Notes: generated by a model from the sequence alone, not told the origin. Shown: positions 1-8,205, counted from the stretch's first letter. The stretch is DNA of 10,875 nucleotides from Geobacter sp. UBA1603 (GCA_002322035.1 DCNF01000051.1:382-11256); one strand, 5' to 3'. Made by a program: numbers and translations.

Positions 1-1265
<1,265 letters not shown>

Positions 1266-1298
1266 ACGTTTTTTCTCGCTTGCATTCCTTTCCCACTA

Positions 1299-1326
1299 TG
1301 GTATGAAGTATTTCTCACTAGATAAT
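1299..1326 (+). promoter_or_regulatory. weak candidate promoter for the small secreted protein gene
   Basis: The 93-bp gap between uvrA and the next gene is AT-richer than its surroundings. It contains GATAAT at 1321-1326, a 5/6 match to a sigma-70 -10 box, about 32 bp before the ATG at 1359. No good -35 hexamer lies at 16-18 bp spacing (the sequence there is tggtat or similar), so the call rests on the -10 alone. No clear hairpin terminator for uvrA is visible in this gap, so readthrough from uvrA is also possible. Confidence 0.2.
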
Positions 1327-1358
1327 GGTACAAAAATTTCTTCGGCTGGAGGTATATT

Positions 1359-2003
1359 ATGAATCGGCTACTGCTTGTTGTGCTGGCCCTTGTATTGATG
1401 CTCCCAATGATTTCCTTCGCTGGCTGGCGGGATGTACTTGAAGGTGCGGAAAGGGCCGATAAATTGATTGGCCGTCCTGCTCCCGCCCCGGCTGCAGAAC
1501 CGGCCGAGCAGCCTGAAGAAGCCCCAGCACCTCCTCCGCGCAGGGATGCCGCCCCCCGGACAGCTCCAAGCAGCGGCGCTGATGTCCATTTCATCCAGCC
1601 TGACGATTATTTCATTGGCGAGCATGAGTTGGGTGACCACACATGGATGTTTGTCACCCTTTCAAAAATGGTTACCAAGCCGAGTGCCGCAACAAAGGAC
1701 GAGGGCGAGTTCATGACGGTTGCAGAAGGCAAGAACATCTGGACGAACATCATCTGGCAGTCACGGATCGCTTCCCAGGACGAATTGAAGCTTGGTCTGC
1801 ATGTAATCATATTCCACGACAACAATGACAAAATTTATAAGGCACCCAAAAAAAAGGATCAGGCTCGCAACAGAAGATGGTGGATGGCAAAGATCACGGA
1901 CATGAGCGACCTGTACAAGGGGTATCTGACTGTCTCCGGAGGATACAAAGTGGCTCCGAACAATTTACGGATCCCGATCCGCTACGGCACTTCAGATCGT
2001 TAA
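1359..2003 (+). CDS. secreted hypothetical protein with Pro/Ala/Glu-rich linker
   Basis: Predicted exported protein of 214 residues; I do not recognise the family. The ATG at 1359 has a strong Shine-Dalgarno, GGAGG at 1348-1352, with 6 nt spacing. Residues 1-21 form a Sec signal peptide: Asn-Arg, a Leu/Val-rich core, then SFA before Gly22 as the likely signal peptidase I site. There is no lipobox cysteine; the mature protein appears to contain no cysteine at all. Residues 38-70 are a low-complexity Pro/Ala/Glu linker. From about residue 74 to the end is a compact, aromatic-rich domain with alternating hydrophobic stretches (HTWMFVTLSKM, LGLHVIIFHDN, RRWWMAKITDM), suggesting a beta-rich fold. 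Residues 161-173 are strongly basic (KAPKKKDQARNRR). The protein is probably periplasmic or surface-associated. It is downstream of uvrA on the same strand with no evident functional link, and it converges on the cus operon. Confidence 0.8.
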   Translation: MNRLLLVVLALVLMLPMISFAGWRDVLEGAERADKLIGRPAPAPAAEPAEQPEEAPAPPPRRDAAPRTAPSSGADVHFIQPDDYFIGEHELGDHTWMFVTLSKMVTKPSAATKDEGEFMTVAEGKNIWTNIIWQSRIASQDELKLGLHVIIFHDNNDKIYKAPKKKDQARNRRWWMAKITDMSDLYKGYLTVSGGYKVAPNNLRIPIRYGTSDR

Positions 2004-2027
2004 TTATCACCAATAACCTGGCATATG

Positions 2028-2062
2028 ATGAGCGCTTCACGCAGCCGGCGTGGAGCGCTCAT
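2028..2062. terminator. hairpin between convergent genes, likely bidirectional terminator
   Basis: The arms at 2028-2042 and 2048-2062 are inverted copies of 15 nt, with one G-U wobble (t at 2037 opposite g at 2053) and a 5-nt loop (agccg). The hairpin sits in the 70-bp gap between the stop of the small secreted protein gene (2003) and the stop of cusA (2074). T-runs after the stem are poor on either strand (tgcgtttcctgtt on plus), so it is not a textbook intrinsic terminator. It may also act as a 3' end-stabilising structure for both converging messages. Confidence 0.6.
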
Positions 2063-2073
2063 TGCGTTTCCTG

Positions 2074-5000
2074 TTAATGTTTCATCCCGCTGTATTTCAG
2101 CATCCCCTTCTTCAATTCCCTCTTCTTCATCAGCACGAAGATAACCGGGGTCATAATAAGCACATGCACCGCTGATGAGATCATCCCTCCGATCATCGGA
2201 GCAGCGATCGGTTTCATCACGTCCGCCCCGGTCCCGGATGACCACATGATCGGCACCAGCCCCAACAGTGCCACCGCCACGGTCATCAACTTGGGGCGCA
2301 GGCGCAACACCGCACCCTCAAAGGTGGCGTCGTAGATGTCCTGCTCCGTACAGGGACCGTTGATCAGTTTTTTGTCCAGCGCCTCATGCAGGTAGATCAC
2401 CATAACCACCCCGGTCTCGACAGCTATGCCGTAGAGGGCGATGAATCCGACCCAGACCGCCACTGACATGTTGTAGCCCAGCGCCGAAACCAGATACACG
2501 CCTCCAATCAGGGCAAACGGCACCGAGAGCATCACCATGCTGGCCTCCAGGGCCGAGTGGAAGGTGAAGTAGAGCAGGATGAAGATGATCAGCATGCCGG
2601 CCGGCACAAGGATCTGGAGCCGCGCCTTGGCCCGCACCTGGTTCTCCCACTGGCCGGACCAGGCCACGTAGTACCCCGGCGGCAGCTTGAGCTGTCTCTC
2701 CAGCACCTGCTTGGCCTCGCCCACGAAACCGCCCATGTCACGCCCCCGCACGTTGAGGAAGACGATGGAGCGCAGCAGCCCCCCCTCGCTGTTGATCTCC
2801 GGCGCACCGGTTGAGACCTTGAGCTTTGTCACCAGCGACAGCGGCACTTGGGCACCACCCATGCCACTCACCAGGATGCGGCGGATGGCCGGGATATTGT
2901 CCCGATAGTCGCGCAGGTAACGCATACGGATAGGGAAGCGGTTGCGCCCTTCCACGGTGGTAGAGAGTGTCTCTCCACCGAGGGCGGTGGATATCACGTC
3001 CTGAATGTCCCCCACGCCCACGCCATAGCGGGCGGCCGCCTCCCGGTCAATCTCGATATCGATATAATTGCCGCCGGTGACCCGTTCTGCCACCACATCA
3101 GCACTACCGTGCACGGTCTTGAGGATCCCTTCAGCCTGAATGGCCAGATCCCGCAGCACGTTCAGGTCAGAGCCGAAGATCTTTACCCCCAGGTCGGTAC
3201 GCACTCCGGTGGAGAGCATATTGATGCGGTTGATGATCGGCTGGGTCCAGCCGTTGCGCACCCCGATCTGCTGAAGCTTGCCGTCCAGCTCACCCACGAT
3301 GTCCGCTTTTTTGATGCCGGGCCGCCACTGCTCTTTCGGTTTCAGGATGATGATCGACTCGAACATGGAGACCGGGGCCGGGTCGGTGGAGGTCTCTGCC
3401 CGGCCCACCTTGCCCAGCACATGCTCCACTTCGGGGACGCTCTTGATGATGGCGTCCTGTACCTGGATGATCCGCTTGGCCTCGGTGATGGAGACGTTGG
3501 GGAGCGTCACCGGCATGTAGAGCAGTGACCCCTCGTCAAGCGGCGGCATGAATTCGGAGCCGAGCTTCATGAACAGCGGTACCGCGACCAGCAGGGCGAT
3601 CACGTTGAGGGCGATGGTGGTCTTCTTCCATTTCAGTACCCAGCGGATCACCGGGCTGTAGAGGGCGATGAAGAAGCGGGAGACCGGGTTGGCCTCTTCC
3701 CGCGGCATCCTGCCCCGCATGAAGAAGTACATCAGCACCGGCACCAGGGTGATGGCGATCATGGCCGAGCCGACCATGGAGAAGGTCTTGGTGAAGGCGA
3801 GCGGGTGGAACAACTTACCTTCCTGCCCTTCAAGCAGGAAGACCGGCACGAATGAGAGTACGATGATGGCAAGCGAAAAGAAGATAGCCCGTCCCACCTG
3901 CTTGGCAGAGGTGATGATCACCTCCAGCCGCCGTTCCTTCCGTTCATCCTCCGGCAGTTCAGACAGGTGTCGGTAGCAGTTCTCCACCATGATCACACCA
4001 GCGTCCACCAGCACGCCGATGGCGATGGCGATGCCCCCCAGCGACATGATGTTGGAGGTAACCCCCATCAGCTTCATGGTTATGAAAGCGATGAGAACTG
4101 CGATGGGGAGGGTCAGCACGATCACCAGGGCGCTCTGGAAGTGGAGCAGGAAGACCAGGATCACCAGTGAAACTACAACAGACTCTTCCAGCAGGTTCTT
4201 CTTGAGGGTATCGATGGCCCGGCCGATCAGGTCGGAGCGGTCATAGGAGACCCTGATCTTCACACCGGGTGGCAACCCCTTCTCCAGAGCTGTGATCTTT
4301 TCCTTCACCCGGTCAATGACATCCTTGGCGTTCTCGCCGTAGCGCATGACCACGATACCGCCAACAGCCTCTCCTTCGCCGTTCATATCGAGCATGCCGC
4401 GACGGATAGCGCCACCCATCTGCACAGTACCCAGGTTTTTCAGGTAGATCGGCGTGCCGCGCATGTCGGCCGCCACCACGATGTTCTCAAGGTCGGCCAG
4501 TGACTTGACATACCCCTGGCCCCGGATGAGGAACTCCGCATCGGCCTGCTCGATCAGCCTACCGCCCACATCCTTGTTGGAGCCCTTCACCGCCTCCATG
4601 ACCTTGCCGGCCGTAATATTGTAGGCCTGGAGTTTCACCGGATCGAGGTCAATCTGGTACTCGCGCACTAGGCCGCCGATGGAGGCCACCTCGGCCACGC
4701 CGGACACAGTGTTAAGCTGGTAGCGTACGAACCAGTCCTGCAGGGTGCGCAGCTGCTCCAGGTCGTACCCTTTGCCCTCAATGGTGTACCAGAAGACATG
4801 CCCGACACCGGTGCCATCCGGTCCCAGCGTTGGCACAACTCCCGGCGGCAGCAGCGATGCCGCATAGTTGAGCCGCTCCAGCACCCGGGTCCGGGCCCAG
4901 TAGATATCGGCCTTGTCCTCGAAGATCACATAGATCATGGAGAAGCCGAAGGCGGACGAGGCCCGCACCGCCTTGACCTGCGGCAGTCCCTGCAGGTTGG

Positions 5001-5211
5001 TGGCCAGCGGGTAGGTGACCTGGTCCTCCACCACCTGGGGCGAACGGCCCGGATAGTCGGTGAACACTATCACCTGGTTGTCCGACAGGTCCGGTATAGC
5101 GTCCACCGGGGTCCTGTAGACCGACCAGACCCCCCAGGCGGTTATCAGCCCGAAGAGCATCAACACGATGACCCGGTTACGGGCGGAATATTCGATGATT
5201 TTTTCGATCAT
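2074..5211 (-). CDS. cusA: CusA, Cu(I)/Ag(I) efflux RND transporter, inner-membrane pump
   Basis: Proton-driven inner-membrane pump of the HME-RND (CusA/CzcA) family, exporting metal through CusB and CusC. It has 1045 residues, the usual family length (E. coli CusA 1047). Start chosen at ATG 5211 (MIEKIIEYSARNRVIV), which aligns with E. coli MIEWIIRRSVANR and has AAAGG 8 nt upstream; in-frame GTGs at 5238 and 5232 lie inside a repeat. It has TM1 at about 11-30, two periplasmic loops, and TM groups at about 340-500 and 865-1028. M566, M616 and M665 align at a constant offset of 7 with the E. coli metal site M573, M623 and M672. D403, E410 and E932 match the proton-relay acids D405, E412 and E939. 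Of the CusA transmembrane methionines, M389, M408, M479, M494 and M999 are kept, while L401 replaces M403. This favours Cu(I)/Ag(I) over Zn/Co/Cd; residue roles are from recalled literature. Last gene of cusCBA. Confidence 0.95.
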   Translation of the reverse strand: MIEKIIEYSARNRVIVLMLFGLITAWGVWSVYRTPVDAIPDLSDNQVIVFTDYPGRSPQVVEDQVTYPLATNLQGLPQVKAVRASSAFGFSMIYVIFEDKADIYWARTRVLERLNYAASLLPPGVVPTLGPDGTGVGHVFWYTIEGKGYDLEQLRTLQDWFVRYQLNTVSGVAEVASIGGLVREYQIDLDPVKLQAYNITAGKVMEAVKGSNKDVGGRLIEQADAEFLIRGQGYVKSLADLENIVVAADMRGTPIYLKNLGTVQMGGAIRRGMLDMNGEGEAVGGIVVMRYGENAKDVIDRVKEKITALEKGLPPGVKIRVSYDRSDLIGRAIDTLKKNLLEESVVVSLVILVFLLHFQSALVIVLTLPIAVLIAFITMKLMGVTSNIMSLGGIAIAIGVLVDAGVIMVENCYRHLSELPEDERKERRLEVIITSAKQVGRAIFFSLAIIVLSFVPVFLLEGQEGKLFHPLAFTKTFSMVGSAMIAITLVPVLMYFFMRGRMPREEANPVSRFFIALYSPVIRWVLKWKKTTIALNVIALLVAVPLFMKLGSEFMPPLDEGSLLYMPVTLPNVSITEAKRIIQVQDAIIKSVPEVEHVLGKVGRAETSTDPAPVSMFESIIILKPKEQWRPGIKKADIVGELDGKLQQIGVRNGWTQPIINRINMLSTGVRTDLGVKIFGSDLNVLRDLAIQAEGILKTVHGSADVVAERVTGGNYIDIEIDREAAARYGVGVGDIQDVISTALGGETLSTTVEGRNRFPIRMRYLRDYRDNIPAIRRILVSGMGGAQVPLSLVTKLKVSTGAPEINSEGGLLRSIVFLNVRGRDMGGFVGEAKQVLERQLKLPPGYYVAWSGQWENQVRAKARLQILVPAGMLIIFILLYFTFHSALEASMVMLSVPFALIGGVYLVSALGYNMSVAVWVGFIALYGIAVETGVVMVIYLHEALDKKLINGPCTEQDIYDATFEGAVLRLRPKLMTVAVALLGLVPIMWSSGTGADVMKPIAAPMIGGMISSAVHVLIMTPVIFVLMKKRELKKGMLKYSGMKH

Positions 5212-5219
5212 GGTAAGAA

Positions 5220-5224
5220 CCTTT
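5220..5224 (-). promoter_or_regulatory. ribosome binding site deciding the cusA start
   Basis: On the minus strand AAAGG lies 8 nt before ATG 5211. It is weaker than the AGGAGG inside the neighbouring repeat (5242-5247), but that one would serve GTG 5238 (3 nt, too close) or GTG 5232 (9 nt). Family alignment supports ATG 5211. Confidence 0.55.
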
Positions 5225-5228
5225 GTAA

Positions 5229-5312
5229 CCACCCCCACCCCCCTCCTGAATCAGGAGGGGGAGCTACTTTCAAGCCGTTCTCCCGTCCTAGTTTAGGAGG
5301 GGCCGGGGGTGG
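5229..5312. repeat. 84-bp GC-rich inverted-repeat element between cusB and cusA (MITE/REP-like)
   Basis: The two ends are imperfect inverted copies of about 20 bp: ccacccccacccccctcctg at the left, and at the right a sequence whose complement begins ccacccccggcccctcctaa. Within it, 5239-5249 and 5251-5261 form a perfect 11-bp palindrome (ccccctcctga / tcaggaggggg) around one base. A second, shorter palindrome (tccta-gtt-tagga) lies near 5286-5298. The element has no coding capacity and fills the space between the cusB stop (5320) and the cusA start (5211). The clean boundaries, terminal inversion and base composition unlike the flanks suggest a small dispersed repeat or non-autonomous element. 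As RNA it would form a stable structure inside the cus transcript. That it recurs elsewhere in the genome is inference. Confidence 0.7.
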
Positions 5313-5319
5313 TATGCAT

Positions 5320-6672
5320 CTACATCTTCATATCATCCATATTGAGTTTATCATTTTTAGCCGGAGCCGTTTGTTGTGCCGGCTTGCCTTCGCCGGTATG
5401 CTGGCTGTGGTCCTGGGTCTGCCCACCCCGCAGCTGCGATTCGGAATCGATCAGGTATGCCCCGCTAACCGCCACCTTCTCGCCCGCCTTGACCCCGTTA
5501 AGGATCTGGATCCTGTCATCGGTGCGCTGCCCCACCTGTACCTGACGCGGTACGAACACACCCGGTTCCTTCTCCACCCAGACCGTCTGCTGCTTGCCGC
5601 TGTCCAGCACCGCTGTCACCGGCACCACCACCGCTGAGCCGAGCCCGACCTTGATTAACGCATTGACGAACATGTCCGGCTTCAGCTTCATGCCGGGGTT
5701 GGCCATCTCCACCCGCGCCTTGACGGTGCGGGTCTTGGGATCGAGGAACGGATAGATGAAGGCGATCCGGCCGCTGAACGCCTTGCCCGGGAACGACTGG
5801 GAGCGGATCTCCACCGACTGCCCCTGCCGTATGTTCTGGAACTCGCTCTCGTACACCTCAACCTCGACCCAGACTTGCGAAAGGTCGGCAATATTGAAGA
5901 GCGTATCCCCCACATTGACGTATTGCCCCTGCTGCACCATCTTCTCGATCACCACTCCGGAGAGAGGCGTATAGACCGGCAGCTTGATGGTCGGCTTGCC
6001 CGCCTTTTCCAACTCGGCGATCTGGCTCTCTTTCACGCCATAGAGCATGAGGCGCTGCCTGGCCGACCCCACCAGCCCCTCACCGTTCTGGGCAATGGAT
6101 GGAATCGGGGAGTTCTTGAGCTGCTCGCGGCTCTTTATTGCCAGCAGGTACTCCTGCTGGGAAGCCAGCAGTTCCGGCGAATAGACCTCGGCCACCGGCT
6201 TGTCCTTGGAAACGAAGGCGCCAACGGCATTGACGTTGAGCCTGTCGATGCGGCCGGCGATCCAGGCGGTCACCTTGGCCTGGCGGGACTGGTCGTACTG
6301 CACCACCCCGACGGCGTTGATTTCCTTGGATAAGCTCTGGGCTTTGGCCACCTCGGTGGCCACGTTGGCCATGACCCGCTGGGTGGCCGAGAGGGCGATC
6401 TGGCCGAACTTCTCGTCCGGCTTCTGCGCCGTGGCAGCCTGGGCGTCGCTTTGCTTCTTGATGAGCTCCATGCCGCAGATTGGGCAGGCTCCCGGCTTGT
6501 CTTTGATGATGAAGGGATGCATGGGGCAGGTGTACTGGACTTTGCCTTCCCCTGCCTTACCCTCGGCGGCATGGTCGTGGCCCTTGTGCTGCCAGACATA
6601 CCAACCACCTCCGGCCAGGCCGATAAAGAGTACGATTACAAGAGGAATAGTTATCTTCTTATTTATGGACAT
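5320..6672 (-). CDS. cusB: CusB, periplasmic adaptor (membrane fusion protein) with heavy-metal-binding domain
   Basis: Periplasmic adaptor linking CusA to CusC, 450 residues. Residues 1-27 are a single membrane anchor or uncleaved signal (LVIVLFIGLAGGGWYVW), followed by a His-containing stretch (HKGHDH). Residues 47-71 form a heavy-metal-binding module, YTCPMHPFI..GACPICGMEL, with C49, M51, H52, C63, C66 and M68 as candidate ligands. The rest has the MFP order: lipoyl/barrel-sandwich halves (about 132-165 and 231-262), an intervening helical hairpin (about 166-225), a beta-barrel (about 265-345) and a membrane-proximal domain (about 347-412). The last 30 residues are a His/Met-rich tail (DHSQHTG... 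LNMDDMKM). ATG 6672 has GGAAGG (6681-6686) at 8 nt spacing and lies inside the end of cusC, a 14-nt overlap that suggests translational coupling. The cys-rich N-terminal module and the Met/His tail point to Cu/Ag handling. A Zn/Co CzcB is the alternative, less likely given CusA. Confidence 0.93.
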   Translation of the reverse strand: MSINKKITIPLVIVLFIGLAGGGWYVWQHKGHDHAAEGKAGEGKVQYTCPMHPFIIKDKPGACPICGMELIKKQSDAQAATAQKPDEKFGQIALSATQRVMANVATEVAKAQSLSKEINAVGVVQYDQSRQAKVTAWIAGRIDRLNVNAVGAFVSKDKPVAEVYSPELLASQQEYLLAIKSREQLKNSPIPSIAQNGEGLVGSARQRLMLYGVKESQIAELEKAGKPTIKLPVYTPLSGVVIEKMVQQGQYVNVGDTLFNIADLSQVWVEVEVYESEFQNIRQGQSVEIRSQSFPGKAFSGRIAFIYPFLDPKTRTVKARVEMANPGMKLKPDMFVNALIKVGLGSAVVVPVTAVLDSGKQQTVWVEKEPGVFVPRQVQVGQRTDDRIQILNGVKAGEKVAVSGAYLIDSESQLRGGQTQDHSQHTGEGKPAQQTAPAKNDKLNMDDMKM

Positions 6673-7987
6673 GATTCATACCTTCCGAATCCGATTTTTT
6701 CTGCCCTTGCGAGACCAGCTCTACCCCCACCGCCGCTTCCAGTCGTGCCAGGGCCATCATGTACTCAGCCTTGGACTCGTACAGCTCCTTCTCATAGTTG
6801 AACAGGCTGACCCGACCATCCAGCAGCGTCAGAAAATCAACCTTGCCGACACGGTAGCCGATCAGGGCAGATTCCAGTGACTGCTCGGCCTGGGGGATAA
6901 TGCCTCCCCGGTAGAGCTCTGCCTGTCGCCTACGCCGCTCCATCTGTGCCAGACTGTCGCTGATGGTATAATTGATAGAGTTTTTTAAACCGTTCATTTC
7001 TTCAACGGCCATCTCTTTCTCGGATTCCGACTCTGCCAGCATGGCTTGACGTTTTTCCTGCTGAGACGGAATGTTGAAGGTCAACCCCAGGCTGAACATG
7101 TTATAGCCGGGGTCGTTGGTCATATCGTTTACGACCTTTTCACGGAACATATACTCAAAGGAAACGTTAAAATCGGGCCAGAACTCTTTTTGCGCCAAAC
7201 GGTGAGATGCCATCCCCTTATGAACCTGATTGATAAGACTCTTCAACTGCGGCCGTTTTTCATAGGCCAGTTCGCGCAGTTGATCAACGCTGACGGGAAA
7301 CGGCGGGATTTCGAAATCAGCAGACCTGCCGACAGGTGTCCCGGCGGGGCGGCAGGCCAGGTAATTGATGCTCGCTTCAATGCTCTTGCGCTGCTGCTGC
7401 AGGCTGATCTGCATGTCGAGCAACTTCGATTTTTCCAGCCCGGCCTTGAAGATGTCCTGCTGCGCCCCCTGACCGACCGCGTAGCGAGACTCGGCAATGG
7501 CAGTGAAATCGGAAATGATACGCAGGTTCTTCTCGACGATCTCCAGCGACCGGTCCACTGCGTAGAGCTGGTACCATGCCTCCGTCAACATGCGCTTAAG
7601 CTCCAGTTTGCGCTCTTCGGTTGTCCAGCGATAGGACTCCGCCTCGTAGCGTGCCACCTCTTCCTTAAGGGCCCGTTTGCCAAAAAACGGCAACTGTTGG
7701 GTGATGCCGATCACCTTGGCGGTCTGCGGATCCTTTCCGCCGAAGGAGAAAGGCTCGCGGGCCAACAGGCTCTGTAGCTTGAACATGAACATCGGGTCGT
7801 CCAGGCTACCGGCCTGTTTCGCCTTGCCCACATACATTCTCCAACGGGCCTGGGATGATTTAAGTTCGGGATTGTGCTTCAGCGCTAAATCGATAAGGGC
7901 TGGAAGGTTCTCATGAGCAGACGGTTCTCCGGCCTCTGAGAATAAAGGAGCGAAGACGAGTGAACAGATGATCAGAAACGATTTCAT
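6659..7987 (-). CDS. cusC: CusC-like TolC-family outer-membrane efflux channel
   Basis: Outer-membrane channel of the tripartite metal efflux pump, 442 residues, typical for the OEP/TolC family. Residues 1-19 are a Sec signal peptide (MKSFLIICSLVFAPLFSEA, cleavage before Gly20). Cys8 lies in the hydrophobic core without a lipobox, so unlike E. coli CusC this is probably not a lipoprotein. Two OEP repeats are visible, about 26-216 and 232-424, each ending in long charged helices (for example 315-365). Conserved-looking pieces include ITQQLPFFGKR, ESRYAVGQGAQQDIF and its second-repeat counterpart ALIGYRVGKVDFLTLLDG, and YEKRPQLKSL. The C-terminal tail ends GMNHVHK, a Met/His-containing extension. 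ATG 7987 has GAGG (7993-7996) 5 nt upstream. It is the first gene of cusCBA and its stop is 14 nt inside cusB. CzcC would be the alternative name; the Cu/Ag name follows the CusA metal site. Confidence 0.9.
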   Translation of the reverse strand: MKSFLIICSLVFAPLFSEAGEPSAHENLPALIDLALKHNPELKSSQARWRMYVGKAKQAGSLDDPMFMFKLQSLLAREPFSFGGKDPQTAKVIGITQQLPFFGKRALKEEVARYEAESYRWTTEERKLELKRMLTEAWYQLYAVDRSLEIVEKNLRIISDFTAIAESRYAVGQGAQQDIFKAGLEKSKLLDMQISLQQQRKSIEASINYLACRPAGTPVGRSADFEIPPFPVSVDQLRELAYEKRPQLKSLINQVHKGMASHRLAQKEFWPDFNVSFEYMFREKVVNDMTNDPGYNMFSLGLTFNIPSQQEKRQAMLAESESEKEMAVEEMNGLKNSINYTISDSLAQMERRRRQAELYRGGIIPQAEQSLESALIGYRVGKVDFLTLLDGRVSLFNYEKELYESKAEYMMALARLEAAVGVELVSQGQKKSDSEGMNHVHK

Positions 7988-8017
7988 GGCAGCCTCGGCA
8001 GAGAATGATCTGAACCA

Positions 8018-8046
8018 TGTATATCAGGGAACGTGCCAACTGTACA
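8018..8046 (-). promoter_or_regulatory. candidate sigma-70 promoter of cusCBA
   Basis: Reading the minus strand, TGTACA (8041-8046, 4/6 match to TTGACA) is followed by a 17-bp spacer and TATACA (8018-8023, 4/6 match to TATAAT). It is about 30 bp upstream of the cusC ATG. Both boxes are imperfect, as expected for an activated metal-inducible promoter. It overlaps a sigma-54-like alternative. Confidence 0.4.
8023..8038 (-). promoter_or_regulatory. alternative sigma-54-like -24/-12 element upstream of cusC
   Basis: On the minus strand TGGCACG (8032-8038) is a perfect -24 element. After 4 nt it is followed by CTGAT (8023-8027), where TTGCW is expected. The -12 GC is therefore not conserved (TG then A), which weakens the call. 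If real, the leader before ATG 7987 would be about 25 nt. Confidence 0.25.
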
Positions 8047-8056
8047 TTTCATTGAA

Positions 8057-8071
8057 TTACAACAGGTTACA
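8057..8071 (-). promoter_or_regulatory. direct repeat, candidate activator site upstream of cusC promoter
   Basis: TTACA occurs twice (8057-8061 and 8067-8071; TGTAA on the minus strand) with a 10-bp period. It lies just upstream of the candidate -35 at 8041-8046. Tandem half-sites one helical turn apart, next to the -35, is the arrangement used by OmpR/CusR-type response regulators. The identity of the regulator is unknown, and two 5-mers can coincide by chance. Confidence 0.25.
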
Positions 8072-8088
8072 GCCCTCATGCTTCTATG

Positions 8089-8106
8089 CACAGTCAGGCA
8101 ACTGTG
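8089..8106. repeat. short dyad in the cusC upstream region
   Basis: CACAGT at 8089-8094 and ACTGTG at 8101-8106 are perfect 6-bp inverted copies with a 6-nt centre, about 105 bp upstream of cusC. It could be an operator half-site pair for a dimeric regulator. It is short enough to be chance. Confidence 0.2.
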
Positions 8107-8205
8107 GAATAATCTACGGTGAGGGCGGGATATTCAGCGTTCAGCCATCCACTAACCCGGATCCGGAAGCCTTCTGGCATCCTTTGCCAAACAACTCAGT
8201 AGAAA

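Noticed and set aside
1326..1343. Sigma-54-like tggtac...ttc upstream of the small secreted protein gene
   Set aside because: The -12 GC dinucleotide is missing and the -24 is imperfect; the AT-rich -10-like box is a simpler reading.
2848..3528. Plus-strand open frame of 226 codons opposite cusA
   Set aside because: Antisense shadow; the translation is His/Gly/Asp-rich without recognisable domains, while the opposite strand encodes conserved CusA.
4798..5637. Plus-strand open frame of 279 codons spanning the cusA start, the repeat and the cusB end
   Set aside because: It runs antisense through two conserved genes and through the non-coding repeat; no RBS or domain.
7046..7777. Plus-strand open frame of 243 codons opposite cusC
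   Set aside because: Antisense shadow of a conserved TolC-family gene with no independent support.
8157..8166. Perfect 10-bp palindrome ccggatccgg upstream of cusC
   Set aside because: A simple GC palindrome with a restriction-site core; no spacing or repetition suggests an operator.
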